Shown: one piece after another, positions 26,707 through 34,957 of the stretch | Numbering within the stretch: position 1 is the first letter of the stretch | How the letters are laid out: every line of letters begins with the position of its first letter | Assembly (NCBI RefSeq): GCF_008974285.1 | Contig: NZ_BKZV01000001.1 | Coordinates: 357,319 to 421,318 of the forward strand | Reading direction: 5' to 3' | Length of the DNA stretch: 64,000 bases | Source of the DNA: Thermogemmatispora aurantia | GTDB taxonomy: Bacteria > Chloroflexota > Ktedonobacteria > Ktedonobacterales > Ktedonobacteraceae | Translations under genes and position numbers: made by a program | Notes under the pieces: generated by a model | The model's database searches: none | Told to the model about the DNA's origin: nothing | What the model saw: only the letters and a program-made list of their open reading frames with translations

Positions 26707-28587
26707 ATGCGTGCGATGGTGCATTCTTTGGGCGCTAAACTGATTCTGGCGGCGGGCTTGATCTGCCTCCTTTGCCTGAGCCTGTTCCTGGCCCTGAGCT
26801 GGCCTCTGCTCTCCTATTTCTCAGCTCATCAGACGGCTTTGCCCCATGTCTGGCTGGCACTTGCTTCTTTGCTGCTCTTTACCTGCGCCCCGGGCTTCCT
26901 ACTCCTCAGCATTGTGGTTCGCCAGCTCATCAGTCGCCCTCTCTCTCAGCTACTGAGCCGGGCAGAACAGGGGCTACACCTGCCACTCTCACTGCCTCCT
27001 CGCACGCCTTCCGCCACGCCGTCAGGGTCCCCCTCGACTTTGTCTCCAGGCGACGAGTTAGGAGCGCTCTCTCAGGCTTTTCAGCAGCTCGCCTCGGCCC
27101 TGGCGCATCAGGATGCTGAAAGTCGCTTACTGACACGCCAGCTGAGCGACCTGCTGAGCATGAGCGATGCCCTGATTTCAACGCTCAATCTGGAGCATCT
27201 CCTAGCCGAGATCGTTGCTCGCCTCGGGGTCATTATGCAGGTGCGCCAGGTCTCGCTCTTGCTCTATGGGCGGGATCAGCCCGCCCCGTGGGCGGTGGCT
27301 TTGTGGAGCAACGATCCCCCGCGCAGCGAGCCTTTGACTGGCGAGACGTCGCGTCAGGGTCAGGTACGCGTCTATACTGACCCACGCGCTGATATCACGC
27401 TGGCAGCTACTACGAAAATGGCGGCGCTACCACGCCCGACACCCCCGGCCCCCCGGCGGCGAGTGATCCGTCCACCACGCCTGCAGGCCGCCGTTGCTCG
27501 CGTGGAGCCTCCTCACCCCCGCATCCCTCATGAGGCGCTCCGCGAGCTGGATCTGTTGCTTGCTCGTATGGCTATGCAGAAACAGAAAATCGCCTATGGA
27601 GAGGACGTGCAGGCTATCTACCAGGAGCGCCAGGAGCGCTGGGCGCGGCTGGCGCTAGAGGCTGGCTATGGGGCGGTGATCGCCACACCCCTGCTGCTGC
27701 AAGACGAGACGATCGGGGCGATTATGCTCTACTCCGAGCGTCCCTACCAACTGACTCAGCGCGATACCTTCCTGTTGAGCACGGCGGCCATCCAGGCCGC
27801 CATGGCCATTCAGGATGCCCTGCTCTTCGCCGAGGTCAAGGAGAAGAATGTCGCCCTGGAACGCGCGAATCAGTTGAAGTCACAGTTCCTGGCCACGGTC
27901 ACCCACGAGCTACGCGCTCCCCTGCACAGTATTATCAGCTATGGCTCGTTGCTGGTAGATGGCTTTGTCGAGGGAACGCTGACGCCGGAGCAGGAAGAGC
28001 ATATCCGCTTCATGATCCGCCGGGCCGAGGATCTCTCGCACCTGGTTGATGACATGCTTGATCTCTCGAAGATCGAGGCCGACCGCCTGGAGGTGCGCCT
28101 TGAGCCATTGGCTATTGAGGGCTGCTTGCGCGAGGTGGTGGATCAACTGAGGCCCTTGGCTTTCGCCCGCGATTTGACCTTGCAGCTGGAGCTGCCCGAG
28201 GAGCTGCCGCGGGTTCTGGCCGATAGTTATCGCCTGCGCCAGGTCTTGGTCAATATGGTCTCGAACGCCATTAAGTTCACCGAGCGCGGCGGCATTACGA
28301 TCCGTTGCAGTCTCCTGGAACGCTATGATATGCTGCGTATTGCTGTGCATGATAGCGGGATCGGTATCTCGCCGGCAGCGCTGGAATACATCTTCGAAGC
28401 ATTCCGCCAGGCCGATAGTAGCACAGCGCGCAAGTTTGGAGGCACTGGCCTGGGCCTGACCATTGCCCGCAAGCTCGTAGAGCTGCAGGGTGGTGAGGTC
28501 TTCGTGGAAAGTATGCCGGGGCGCGGCTCGATTTTTTCTTTTGTACTTCCCCTGGCAGCCAGCCCGAAGCTCCAGAGCCGCTCATGA
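26707..28587 (+). CDS. Membrane sensor histidine kinase (HAMP-like, GAF, HisKA, HATPase)
   Basis: A 626-residue sensor kinase. Order: two membrane segments (about 11-33 and 47-73), a HAMP-like linker (RQLISRPLSQLLSRAEQGLH), a GAF-like domain (about 155-385, with a disordered Pro/Arg insert near 235-265), then HisKA with His400 in TVTHELRAPLHSIISYGSLL. The HATPase has the N-box LVNMVSNAIKFTERGG, HDSGIGISPAALEYIFEAFR and GGTGLGLTIARKLVELQGGE. The input is probably intracellular, since there is no large outer domain. A response regulator gene follows 96 bp downstream, and the two probably form one two-component system. The ATG at 26707 has no strong ribosome site. Confidence 0.93.
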   Translation: MRAMVHSLGAKLILAAGLICLLCLSLFLALSWPLLSYFSAHQTALPHVWLALASLLLFTCAPGFLLLSIVVRQLISRPLSQLLSRAEQGLHLPLSLPPRTPSATPSGSPSTLSPGDELGALSQAFQQLASALAHQDAESRLLTRQLSDLLSMSDALISTLNLEHLLAEIVARLGVIMQVRQVSLLLYGRDQPAPWAVALWSNDPPRSEPLTGETSRQGQVRVYTDPRADITLAATTKMAALPRPTPPAPRRRVIRPPRLQAAVARVEPPHPRIPHEALRELDLLLARMAMQKQKIAYGEDVQAIYQERQERWARLALEAGYGAVIATPLLLQDETIGAIMLYSERPYQLTQRDTFLLSTAAIQAAMAIQDALLFAEVKEKNVALERANQLKSQFLATVTHELRAPLHSIISYGSLLVDGFVEGTLTPEQEEHIRFMIRRAEDLSHLVDDMLDLSKIEADRLEVRLEPLAIEGCLREVVDQLRPLAFARDLTLQLELPEELPRVLADSYRLRQVLVNMVSNAIKFTERGGITIRCSLLERYDMLRIAVHDSGIGISPAALEYIFEAFRQADSSTARKFGGTGLGLTIARKLVELQGGEVFVESMPGRGSIFSFVLPLAASPKLQSRS

Positions 28588-28683
28588 GTCCGCACGAGCA
28601 GTCAGGTCAATGCTGTCTGCTCCGCCCACGCCAGCCACATCTAGTTTCTCCAAGACGAGCATCTAGGATGACAGTGACGGTCG

Positions 28684-29091
28684 ATGACGATGGATACCGG
28701 TGCATCTTCCACAGGACGTGAAGCCACAATTCTGATTATCGAGAATGACCCTTCTGACCGCCTTCTGCTAGAGAAGGTCCTCTCTTCCCGCGGCTACCGC
28801 TGCCTTTCAGTGACGCATGGCCGCGAAGCGCTGGACCTGCTGGAGCGGGTGCAGGTCAATTTGATCCTCACGGACCTGCTGATGCCCGTCCTCGACGGGC
28901 AGCGCACGGCTCAATTGATCCGCTCCCGCCCGGGCATGGAGAGAGTGCCAATCGTGGCTGTCACGGCCTACCCTCCCGATGAGGCCCGCAGCTCTGGTCC
29001 CAGTGGCTACGATGAGTACTTATTGAAGCCCTTTAAGCCGCGTCAGTTGTTGGATCTGGTTGAGCGCTTGCTAGATTCCTGGGCCTCATAA
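28684..29091 (+). CDS. Single-domain response regulator
   Basis: A 135-residue CheY-like receiver without an output domain. The acidic pocket is IIENDPSD (Glu20, Asp22), the phospho-acceptor is Asp64 in LILTDLLMPVLDG, Thr in IVAVTAYPPDEA, and the conserved Lys in YLLKPFKPRQLLDLVERLL. All key residues are present. It follows the sensor kinase gene on the same strand, so it is the likely phosphate acceptor and would act by protein contact rather than DNA binding. ATG 28690 is an alternative start. Confidence 0.92.
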   Translation: MTMDTGASSTGREATILIIENDPSDRLLLEKVLSSRGYRCLSVTHGREALDLLERVQVNLILTDLLMPVLDGQRTAQLIRSRPGMERVPIVAVTAYPPDEARSSGPSGYDEYLLKPFKPRQLLDLVERLLDSWAS

Positions 29092-29126
29092 GATGTTGAC
29101 TTTTGTGCAAAGGAGCCAGTGAGATT

Positions 29127-30698
29127 GTGGAGACTGTAGAACTCGATCTTCGGCTGACTAATGAGTCTGTCACAGAGATTGCCTGCGATGCGCTCGTGGT
29201 GAGCGCAGGTCGTCCCCGTGGGAGCGAGCAGGCCCGTCTGAGTGCCCCTGGACAACTGGTGGATGCCCGTCTGGAGGGCCTGCTGCTGGAAAGCTGCACC
29301 CGCGGCGAGATCAAAGGCTACAGCGGGGAGATTACGACTTTCTATGCGCCGGGCAAGTTAGCCGCCAGGCGTGTGATTGTGCTCGGGCTTGGCGATCTGG
29401 AGCGCGATGCAACGCGGACCCTGCGTCGGGCCTGCGCAACCCTGGCCCGCCAGCTCCAGGAGAAAGGCGCGCGGCGTGTGGTTCTGGCCATCGATGTAAC
29501 CAGCCTTCAGCCCGCACCAGGCTCGCCGCAGGCATTGACAACGCTGGCAGCCCTGCAAGCCCAGGTAGAAGGCTTCCTTCTCGGACTCTACCGCTTCAGT
29601 CGCTATCGTAGCGATGGAGGGAGAGAGTACGAATCGGCGATCCGCGAGCTGCTGTTGCAGGTTGGGCTAGCGCAGAGAGCTTACGATAGCAGCACGCTTG
29701 AGGCTGCCCTTCAACGGGGTCGCATTTTGGCCGAGGCGACCAACTTCGCGCGCGATCTGGTTAACGAGCCCCCCAATATTCTGACGCCCGGCGAGCTGGC
29801 GCGCCGCGCCCGCAGCATGGCCGAAACATGGGGCCTGGCCTATGAGGTGCTGGAACGTCCCCAGATGGAAGAGCTGGGCATGGGGGGCTTGCTGGCCGTC
29901 TCGCGCGGGAGCAGTGAACCGCCCTACCTGGCTATTCTGCGCTATCGCGGCGCGCCAGAGCAGGCGGGTGGCCTGGCTCTGGTCGGCAAAGGGATCACTT
30001 TCGATAGCGGCGGCCTCTCTTTGAAAAGCGCCGATGGTATGGTGACCATGAAGGGCGATATGGCCGGAGCCGCCGCCGTGTTGGGGGCGATCCAGGCAAT
30101 CGCTCGCCTTAAACCAGCCCTGAATGTGACGGCCTTCGTTCCTACCAGCGAGAATATGCCTGATGGGCACTCTTACCGACCAGGCGATATCTTGCGTATC
30201 ATGAACGGCAAGACCATTGAAATCGTCAATACGGATGCAGAGGGAAGGCTTATCCTGGCCGATGCCATGTCCTACGCTGCGCGCGAGGGACTGACCCCAA
30301 TCATCGATGTCGCGACGCTCACCGGCGGCATCGTGGTGGCCCTAGGACATGTCTACACGGGTCTCTTCAGCAATGATACGCGTTTGAGCGAAGAACTTAT
30401 TGCCGCGGGCGAGGCTGTGGGAGAGAAGCTGTGGCGTCTACCACTGGACGATGAGTACGGCGAGCAGATTAAGAGTGAGGTGGCAGATATCAAGCAGACA
30501 GGGGGACGTCCCGCCTCCTCGATTACTGCCGCCAAGGTCCTGGAACACTTCGCCGGTTCGGCAGCCTGGGCGCATCTGGACATCGCCGGCACGAGCTTTG
30601 TGGACAGCCCCAAGCCTTATCAAGAGAAGGGAGCCACGGGGGTCGCGGTGCGAACGTTGGCCGAGTTCATCATGCGGCGTGCCGCTGCTCAAAGCTGA
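29127..30698 (+). CDS. Leucyl aminopeptidase (peptidase family M17)
   Basis: A cytosolic dizinc aminopeptidase that removes N-terminal residues from peptides, usually as a hexamer. It has about 523 residues. The catalytic domain shows LVGKGITFDSGGLSLKSADG, MKGDMAGAAAVLGAIQAIAR and the M17 signature NTDAEGRLILADAMSYA. The metal-binding Lys, Asp and Glu are in place. The N-terminal domain is the usual alpha/beta module. I chose GTG 29127, with AAAGGAG eleven bases upstream; an in-frame TTG at 29103 would add eight residues. moaD begins 56 bp downstream but appears to have its own promoter. Confidence 0.94.
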   Translation: METVELDLRLTNESVTEIACDALVVSAGRPRGSEQARLSAPGQLVDARLEGLLLESCTRGEIKGYSGEITTFYAPGKLAARRVIVLGLGDLERDATRTLRRACATLARQLQEKGARRVVLAIDVTSLQPAPGSPQALTTLAALQAQVEGFLLGLYRFSRYRSDGGREYESAIRELLLQVGLAQRAYDSSTLEAALQRGRILAEATNFARDLVNEPPNILTPGELARRARSMAETWGLAYEVLERPQMEELGMGGLLAVSRGSSEPPYLAILRYRGAPEQAGGLALVGKGITFDSGGLSLKSADGMVTMKGDMAGAAAVLGAIQAIARLKPALNVTAFVPTSENMPDGHSYRPGDILRIMNGKTIEIVNTDAEGRLILADAMSYAAREGLTPIIDVATLTGGIVVALGHVYTGLFSNDTRLSEELIAAGEAVGEKLWRLPLDDEYGEQIKSEVADIKQTGGRPASSITAAKVLEHFAGSAAWAHLDIAGTSFVDSPKPYQEKGATGVAVRTLAEFIMRRAAAQS

Positions 30699-30718
30699 GC
30701 TGAACAGCTGTGCCTGGC

Positions 30719-30748
30719 TGTACAGTCGCGTGAACAGCGTGATATACT
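30719..30748 (+). promoter_or_regulatory. Promoter for moaD, leaderless type
   Basis: TGTACA (30719-30724), an 18-bp spacer and TATACT (30743-30748). The -10 is only six bases from the moaD ATG and there is no ribosome site, so the transcript would begin at the start codon. Confidence 0.55.
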
Positions 30749-30754
30749 CTTGGC

Positions 30755-31006
30755 ATGAAGATCCGTGTACGCTACTTTGCGGGATTGCGCGAGATCGTGG
30801 GTCAGGATGCCGAGACTCTGACGGTGCCCGAGGGGACCGACGTCGCTGGAGCACGGGCCTTGCTTAGTGCTCGCCATTCCCGCTTGCAGCCAATCCTGGA
30901 GCGCTCGCTGTGCGCAGTGAATCGCGAATATGTCCCCGCGGACCGGGTGCTGCAGGAAGACGATGAGCTAGTCTTTATTCCACCGCTCGGGGGTGGGGCA
31001 GCCTGA
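30755..31006 (+). CDS. moaD: Molybdopterin synthase sulfur-carrier subunit MoaD
   Basis: An 83-residue ubiquitin-fold sulfur carrier that brings thiocarboxylate to MoaE. It shows MKIRVRYFAGLREIVGQDAE, then VNREYVPADRVLQEDDELVF and the C-terminal run IPPLGGGAA. MoaD normally ends exactly at Gly-Gly, since the last Gly is adenylated and thiocarboxylated. Here two Ala follow, so either the tail is trimmed or the protein works differently. The downstream moaE supports the MoaD call. The ATG is preceded by a promoter -10 box rather than a ribosome site. Confidence 0.88.
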   Translation: MKIRVRYFAGLREIVGQDAETLTVPEGTDVAGARALLSARHSRLQPILERSLCAVNREYVPADRVLQEDDELVFIPPLGGGAA

Positions 31007-31071
31007 GGCTGCCAGCGAGCAGCCAACCCACCCCCGGACAGGGGAGAGTTTCTACCTGGCAGGATGGGCCT

Positions 31072-31485
31072 ATGGAGCCGGTGATTCAGATTACGCGCGA
31101 GCCGCTGAATCGCGAGGCGCTGCTGGCCGCAGTGGCCGCGCCCGAGATTGGCGGCATTGTCATTTTTGAGGGAGTAGTGCGCAACCACGCACGCGGCAAA
31201 CAGATCCGCTATCTGGAGTACGATGCCTACCCTGAGATGGCCGAGCAGCAGATTCGGCGCATTGTGGAGGAGGCCCGCCAACGCTGGGGGGCAGAGCGGG
31301 TAGCAGTCGCTCACCGCCTTGGCCGCGTGGAGATTGGCGAGGCCAGCGTGATTATCGTGGTCGCAACGCCACACCGCGCCGAAGCCTTTGAAGCCTGCCG
31401 CTACATCATTGATACGCTCAAGACCACCGTTCCAATCTGGAAGAAAGAGGTCAGCCTCGACGGAGAAGCCTGGGTAGAGGGCTAA
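31072..31485 (+). CDS. moaE: Molybdopterin synthase catalytic subunit MoaE
   Basis: Inserts two sulfur atoms into precursor Z to make molybdopterin, working with MoaD. The 137-residue protein is complete: GGIVIFEGVVRNHARGKQIR, LEYDAYPEMAEQQIRRIVEE, VAHRLGRVEIGEASVIIVVA, HRAEAFEACRYIIDTLKTTV and PIWKKE with the active-site lysines. The ATG is 65 bp after moaD with a weak AGGATGG upstream. No other molybdenum cofactor genes are in the window, so the rest of the pathway must be elsewhere. Confidence 0.95.
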   Translation: MEPVIQITREPLNREALLAAVAAPEIGGIVIFEGVVRNHARGKQIRYLEYDAYPEMAEQQIRRIVEEARQRWGAERVAVAHRLGRVEIGEASVIIVVATPHRAEAFEACRYIIDTLKTTVPIWKKEVSLDGEAWVEG

Positions 31486-31803
31486 CTAAGCTGAGTTGAG
31501 CGGCGGTGCATGTCGACAGGCCCAGAGCGGAGGGAGCTGTCCAGGCTGGTGTGGCGTGATCCTGCTCCAGGCCATGCCTGGCTGGACAACCAGCCCCAAG
31601 ACCAGTTTTAGACCAGTCAGCTAACCAGGAAACATGCTCCTGATCCTTTCGCGCTGCTGAGTATCTCCTCCGACTTCGCCTTCATTCCTTCCTGTTGAGG
31701 AGAGCGAGATCAGGAACAGCCCATCAGTGAGTGGGGCAGGCTAGTCTCTCTGTCAGCTGAGCAGGAGCGCAGAGGTCAGGAGGCCATCCCAGGCTCATTT
31801 CTA

Positions 31804-31812
31804 TGGTAGAAT
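31804..31812 (+). promoter_or_regulatory. Extended -10 promoter TGGTAGAAT
   Basis: TAGAAT with the TGn extension in an AT-rich patch 175 bp before the MNT-HEPN start. The leader it predicts would contain the nested hairpin. Confidence 0.45.
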
Positions 31813-31922
31813 ATTACATAACAATAGAAGAGAGAGGAAAGCGCCTCTCTTCTCACCAGACTGTTGCATACAGGCAAAGGACTGGCAGAAAAGCACCCCC
31901 GGTCTCTCAACGGATGGGGGAT

Positions 31923-31969
31923 ACTCCTTGAAGCCTTCTGCTACTGTCTCCCGACAGTCCTCAAGGAGT
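31923..31969 (+). promoter_or_regulatory. Nested hairpin just upstream of the MNT-HEPN ribosome site
   Basis: Outer arms ACTCCTTGA (31923-31931) and TCAAGGAGT (31961-31969) enclose inner arms ACTGTC (31943-31948) and GACAGT (31953-31958) with a TCCC loop. All pairs are perfect. The ribosome site CGGAGG begins six bases later. The 3' arm contains AAGGAG, so the outer stem also masks a decoy ribosome site. Confidence 0.6.
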
Positions 31970-31986
31970 TTGATCGGAGGCTGCTG

Positions 31987-32826
31987 ATGAATCTCTTTGA
32001 GAAGCAGGCACAGCTTCACCAATTCTTCGCCCAGAATCCCGTCAATGCCGCGTATCTGACAGGCGTACTGAAGGGACGCACGACCTTTGGGGAACTGAGC
32101 GATATCGATATTGCCATTCTCCTGATGGACCAGGTGCGCTCGGATCAGTTCCTCGACTATCAGCTTTACTTTTTCAGCGAGCTGGCCAGGCGCCTGGAGA
32201 CCGAGAATATTGATGTCATGATCCTGAATCAGGCCTCGTTGCTGCTCAAGCTGCAAGTGATCAAGTATGGCCAGGTTCTCTACAGTCGCGATGAGAAGCG
32301 TCGCATCATGTTTGAGACCAAGGCGGTCATGGACTATCTGGACTTCAAGCGCTTTGACGAAATTCAGAATCAGGCCCTGAGCCGCCGCCTGCAGCAGCAA
32401 CTGCTGCCGATAGATAAGGACCTGGTACAGCGTCATTTGCAGCAGCTGAGCGAGGCTATCGGCATTTTGCGCGGCCTGGGGGAGACGCAGCGCGAGGAGT
32501 TCACCAGCGATTACCGTATCTATGGCCTGGCAGAGCGCTACCTTCAGCTTGCCATTGAAGCCTGCCTGCAGATCTGCAGCATCCTGGTCGCTTCTTTCGG
32601 CCTGCGCCGACCCGAGGACTACCATGAACTACTGAGCATCGTGGCAGCCCAGCAGCTGATTCCCAAGACGCTCGCCTATCGCCTGGAGGTTCTGACAAAC
32701 CTGCGCGATGCCCTGATCCGCGATCCCAGCACACTGAACCGCGATCTGCTCTATGACCACATCCGACAGCGCCTGGCTGACCTGGAGAGCTTCGCCGAGA
32801 CGATCAAAGGTCGCCTGGAACCGTAG
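31987..32826 (+). CDS. Fused minimal nucleotidyltransferase-HEPN protein (type VII toxin-antitoxin-like)
   Basis: A 279-residue single chain. The N-terminal half (about 1-110) is a minimal nucleotidyltransferase: AYLTGVLKGRTTFGELSDID with both Asp of the SDID motif, and a third acidic residue in NIDVMIL. The usual Gly-Ser is Gly-Val here. The C-terminal half (about 140-275) matches HepT/DUF86 HEPN proteins: ERYLQLAIEACLQICSILVA, GLRRPEDYHELL and IPKTLAYRLEVLTNLRDALI. The HEPN RNase motif RNxxxH reads RDALIR, so its His and the usual target Tyr are missing. In known systems MNT AMPylates and silences the separate HEPN toxin. I chose ATG 31987, with CGGAGG six bases upstream. Confidence 0.75.
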   Translation: MNLFEKQAQLHQFFAQNPVNAAYLTGVLKGRTTFGELSDIDIAILLMDQVRSDQFLDYQLYFFSELARRLETENIDVMILNQASLLLKLQVIKYGQVLYSRDEKRRIMFETKAVMDYLDFKRFDEIQNQALSRRLQQQLLPIDKDLVQRHLQQLSEAIGILRGLGETQREEFTSDYRIYGLAERYLQLAIEACLQICSILVASFGLRRPEDYHELLSIVAAQQLIPKTLAYRLEVLTNLRDALIRDPSTLNRDLLYDHIRQRLADLESFAETIKGRLEP

Positions 32827-32862
32827 CGGCGCAGCGAACCGCGGGCGGAGCAGACCGGAGCA

Positions 32863-32884
32863 ACCCGTTCCCAAGGGAACGGGT
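32863..32884. terminator. Perfect inverted repeat between convergent genes
   Basis: Ten-base arms ACCCGTTCCC and GGGAACGGGT meet over AA, so in RNA it would form a nine-pair stem with a CAAG loop. It lies between the stops at 32826 (+) and 33001 (-). There is no U-tract on either side. Confidence 0.6.
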
Positions 32885-33000
32885 CCGTCGTAATGGGCGG
32901 CGCGTTGCACCGCGCTGCACCGTGCCGCACCGCGCCGCTTCTCTCCCTTCCTGCCTGCCTGAACGGTGCTGAGCGAGGAAAGAACGAGACCAGCCAGGGG

Positions 33001-34437
33001 CTAGAGGGCCTCACTGGCCTGACGCAGTTCGCTTGCCTGAGCAAGGATTTCGCGAGCCTCGTCGGGTCGCCCCATCTCCTGGTAGATCTGAGCCAGGGTC
33101 TCATAAGCCAGCACCAGCGAGGGGTCCAGAGCTATGGCCTGTCGGGCCATCTCAACCGCCTCATTGTAGCGTTTGACCTCGCGATAGGTATCAGCCAGGT
33201 CATTGTAGTAGTCAGCATTGAGGGGATCGGATTCGATGGCATTCTCGTAGTTCTCGATGGCCTCCTGATAGCGTCCGAGGGCGTCGTAGGCGGTAGCCAG
33301 CTGATAGTATCCCTCTGCGTCATCTTCGAAGCGCCGGAGAAGCTCACTGGCCGCTGCGATGGCTTCTTCATAGCGGCCCAGAGCGTTGTAGGCATCGGCG
33401 AGGCCGGCATAGGCCGCTGCCAGCTCTTCCTCCTGCAGATCATCGGCGGCAGCGATCAGCTCCTGATAGGCGCTGGCAGCCTCTTCATAGCGCTCAGCTT
33501 CCATACAGGTCTCTGCCAGGCCGAAGCGGGCGCTTTGAAGCTGAGGATCAAGTTCCAGGGCGCGACGATAGGCCTGCAGCGCGGCCTCTGTCTGCCCTTG
33601 CAGTGAGCGCCAGTATGCAAGCCGTTCCCAGGCAGTAGCATCTTCTGGGGCCAGGCTCACAATACGCTCATACGTTTGGGCAGCTTGATCACGCTCGCCC
33701 ATCTGTTCATAGACCTGGGCCAACACATCGTAAGCTGCCCGATCGTCGGGCGCCAGGGCCAGCATCTGGTTAGCGACCGAGAGGGCCTCATCGTAGCGCC
33801 GCATGTCGAGGTAGATGGCGGCCAGCTCACCGTAGTGGGCGGGATCAGCAGGGTTCTCATCGATCTCCGCCTCCTGAGCCATGAGCCGACGTAGCTGGTC
33901 ATTGATGCGCCCACGCACGTCGCGCAGGTTTGCAGAGGCCACAGGGTGATCAGGATTGAGGATGAGCGCCTGCCGATAGGCCTGTACCGCATCCTGATAG
34001 AGGTTTTGAAGGCGGTAGGTATCGCCCAGGCTGACATAGAGTTCATCGTTCTCAGGATCGATCTCCAGAGCCTGCTGGAAGGTCTCGATAGCCTCCTCAT
34101 AGAGACCCAGCTCGCTATAAAGATGGCCCAGGTTAACATAGGCCTCAATCAGACCAGGATCAAGATCGATGGCGCGTCGATAGCCGGCAATGGCCAGCTC
34201 TCGATCACCGAGATATTGCTGTGCTAAGGCAAGGTTGTAGCGCGAGCGGGCACTGTCGGGATTGGCAGCCACCGCTCGCTCAAAAGCGGCCACCGCCTGC
34301 TCATAGTCACCGGCGCGCGCCGCCTCGTTGCCGCGATCGGTCCACTCCTGCTCCTCACGACGGCGAACATCCGCCGTGCCGTTCTGAGCAGCAGCCCCCG
34401 ACACAGCAGCCCCTTCTCTTTCTGGTATGTCTTCCAT
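33001..34437 (-). CDS. Tetratricopeptide-repeat protein
   Basis: A 478-residue protein made almost entirely of about twelve 34-residue TPR units from residue 32 onward. Consensus positions are clear: AVAAFERAVAANPDSARSRY, AIAGYRRAIDLDPGLIEAYV, NLGHLYSELGLYEEAIETFQ and similar units to the C-terminus. Such superhelices serve as protein-protein scaffolds. There is no signal peptide, membrane segment or enzymatic domain, so the partner is unknown. The first 30 residues are acidic and unstructured. The ATG at 34437 has AAGGG upstream. The gene ends convergently with the MNT-HEPN gene. Confidence 0.92.
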   Translation of the reverse strand: MEDIPEREGAAVSGAAAQNGTADVRRREEQEWTDRGNEAARAGDYEQAVAAFERAVAANPDSARSRYNLALAQQYLGDRELAIAGYRRAIDLDPGLIEAYVNLGHLYSELGLYEEAIETFQQALEIDPENDELYVSLGDTYRLQNLYQDAVQAYRQALILNPDHPVASANLRDVRGRINDQLRRLMAQEAEIDENPADPAHYGELAAIYLDMRRYDEALSVANQMLALAPDDRAAYDVLAQVYEQMGERDQAAQTYERIVSLAPEDATAWERLAYWRSLQGQTEAALQAYRRALELDPQLQSARFGLAETCMEAERYEEAASAYQELIAAADDLQEEELAAAYAGLADAYNALGRYEEAIAAASELLRRFEDDAEGYYQLATAYDALGRYQEAIENYENAIESDPLNADYYNDLADTYREVKRYNEAVEMARQAIALDPSLVLAYETLAQIYQEMGRPDEAREILAQASELRQASEAL

Positions 34438-34957
34438 CAGTAGCTACCCTTCTTAATTGCTCATCAGAGTGTGCTTGACTAACAGTGGTCAACAGGTAAG
34501 GTTCTACGCAAAAGCACGTCCCGGCCTAGTATAACATGCTGCCAGGGCTTCTTCTAGTCTGTTCCTGGAGGCCAGGCGAAGAGAAGAAAGTCCAGACAGG
34601 AAGATCAGCAGTATCTTAGCAAAAGCAGATCAACACGTGTATATGATAATAAGGAGCAGACTCTCTTAAACAAGGCAGGCCGGTCTTGCTGGCACCGGAG
34701 CCAGGACACTCCTCTGCAGTACCCTCAGCCAGACAAGGCCGGCCCGCTCTGTGTGCAGATCGTCTTTCAGGGTAGTCAGGCAGTCAACATAGGAGAGCTG
34801 ACAGCGGGTGCGCGCTGTCTCGTTAGCCAGCACCGAGCGAGGCAGGCGAGGAAAGCAGGGCGCTGGCTCTGCTCTCCCTAGATGCGAGAGTTGCAGCAGA
34901 ATTCGCTCACCAACCACCTCCACAGGCGGGTGATCGCCAAAGCCGGCAACCTCTCAT
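34438..34957. other. Intergenic region between TPR and GntR genes
   Basis: About 520 bp holding the TPR gene's upstream region and one doubtful small frame (34666-34923). TTGAC-N8-GTCAA at 34474-34492 is a minor inverted repeat. No defined promoter is visible. Confidence 0.4.
34666..34923 (-). CDS. Possible small protein downstream of GntR gene (doubtful)
   Basis: An 85-codon frame from GTG 34923. The start region (VEVVGERILLQLSHLGRAEP) reads like protein, and the frame stays open upstream to about the GntR stop. The rest shows no recognisable domain. GGAGG lies inside the first codons rather than ahead of them, so initiation is unclear. Confidence 0.25.
   Translation of the reverse strand: MEVVGERILLQLSHLGRAEPAPCFPRLPRSVLANETARTRCQLSYVDCLTTLKDDLHTERAGLVWLRVLQRSVLAPVPARPACLV

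Larger units (their letters stand above)
31486..31986. other. Intergenic region before the MNT-HEPN gene
   Basis: About 500 bp. The first part has imperfect inverted repeats after moaE (TGTCCAG near 31538 and CTGGACA near 31580) and a GACCAGTTTTAGACCAGTC repeat. The second part holds a promoter (31804-31812) and a nested hairpin (31923-31969), listed separately. Confidence 0.5.

Noticed and set aside
32890..32935. CRISPR-like short repeats
   Set aside because: Units are six to eight bases with no spacers of regular length; a simple GC micro-repeat.
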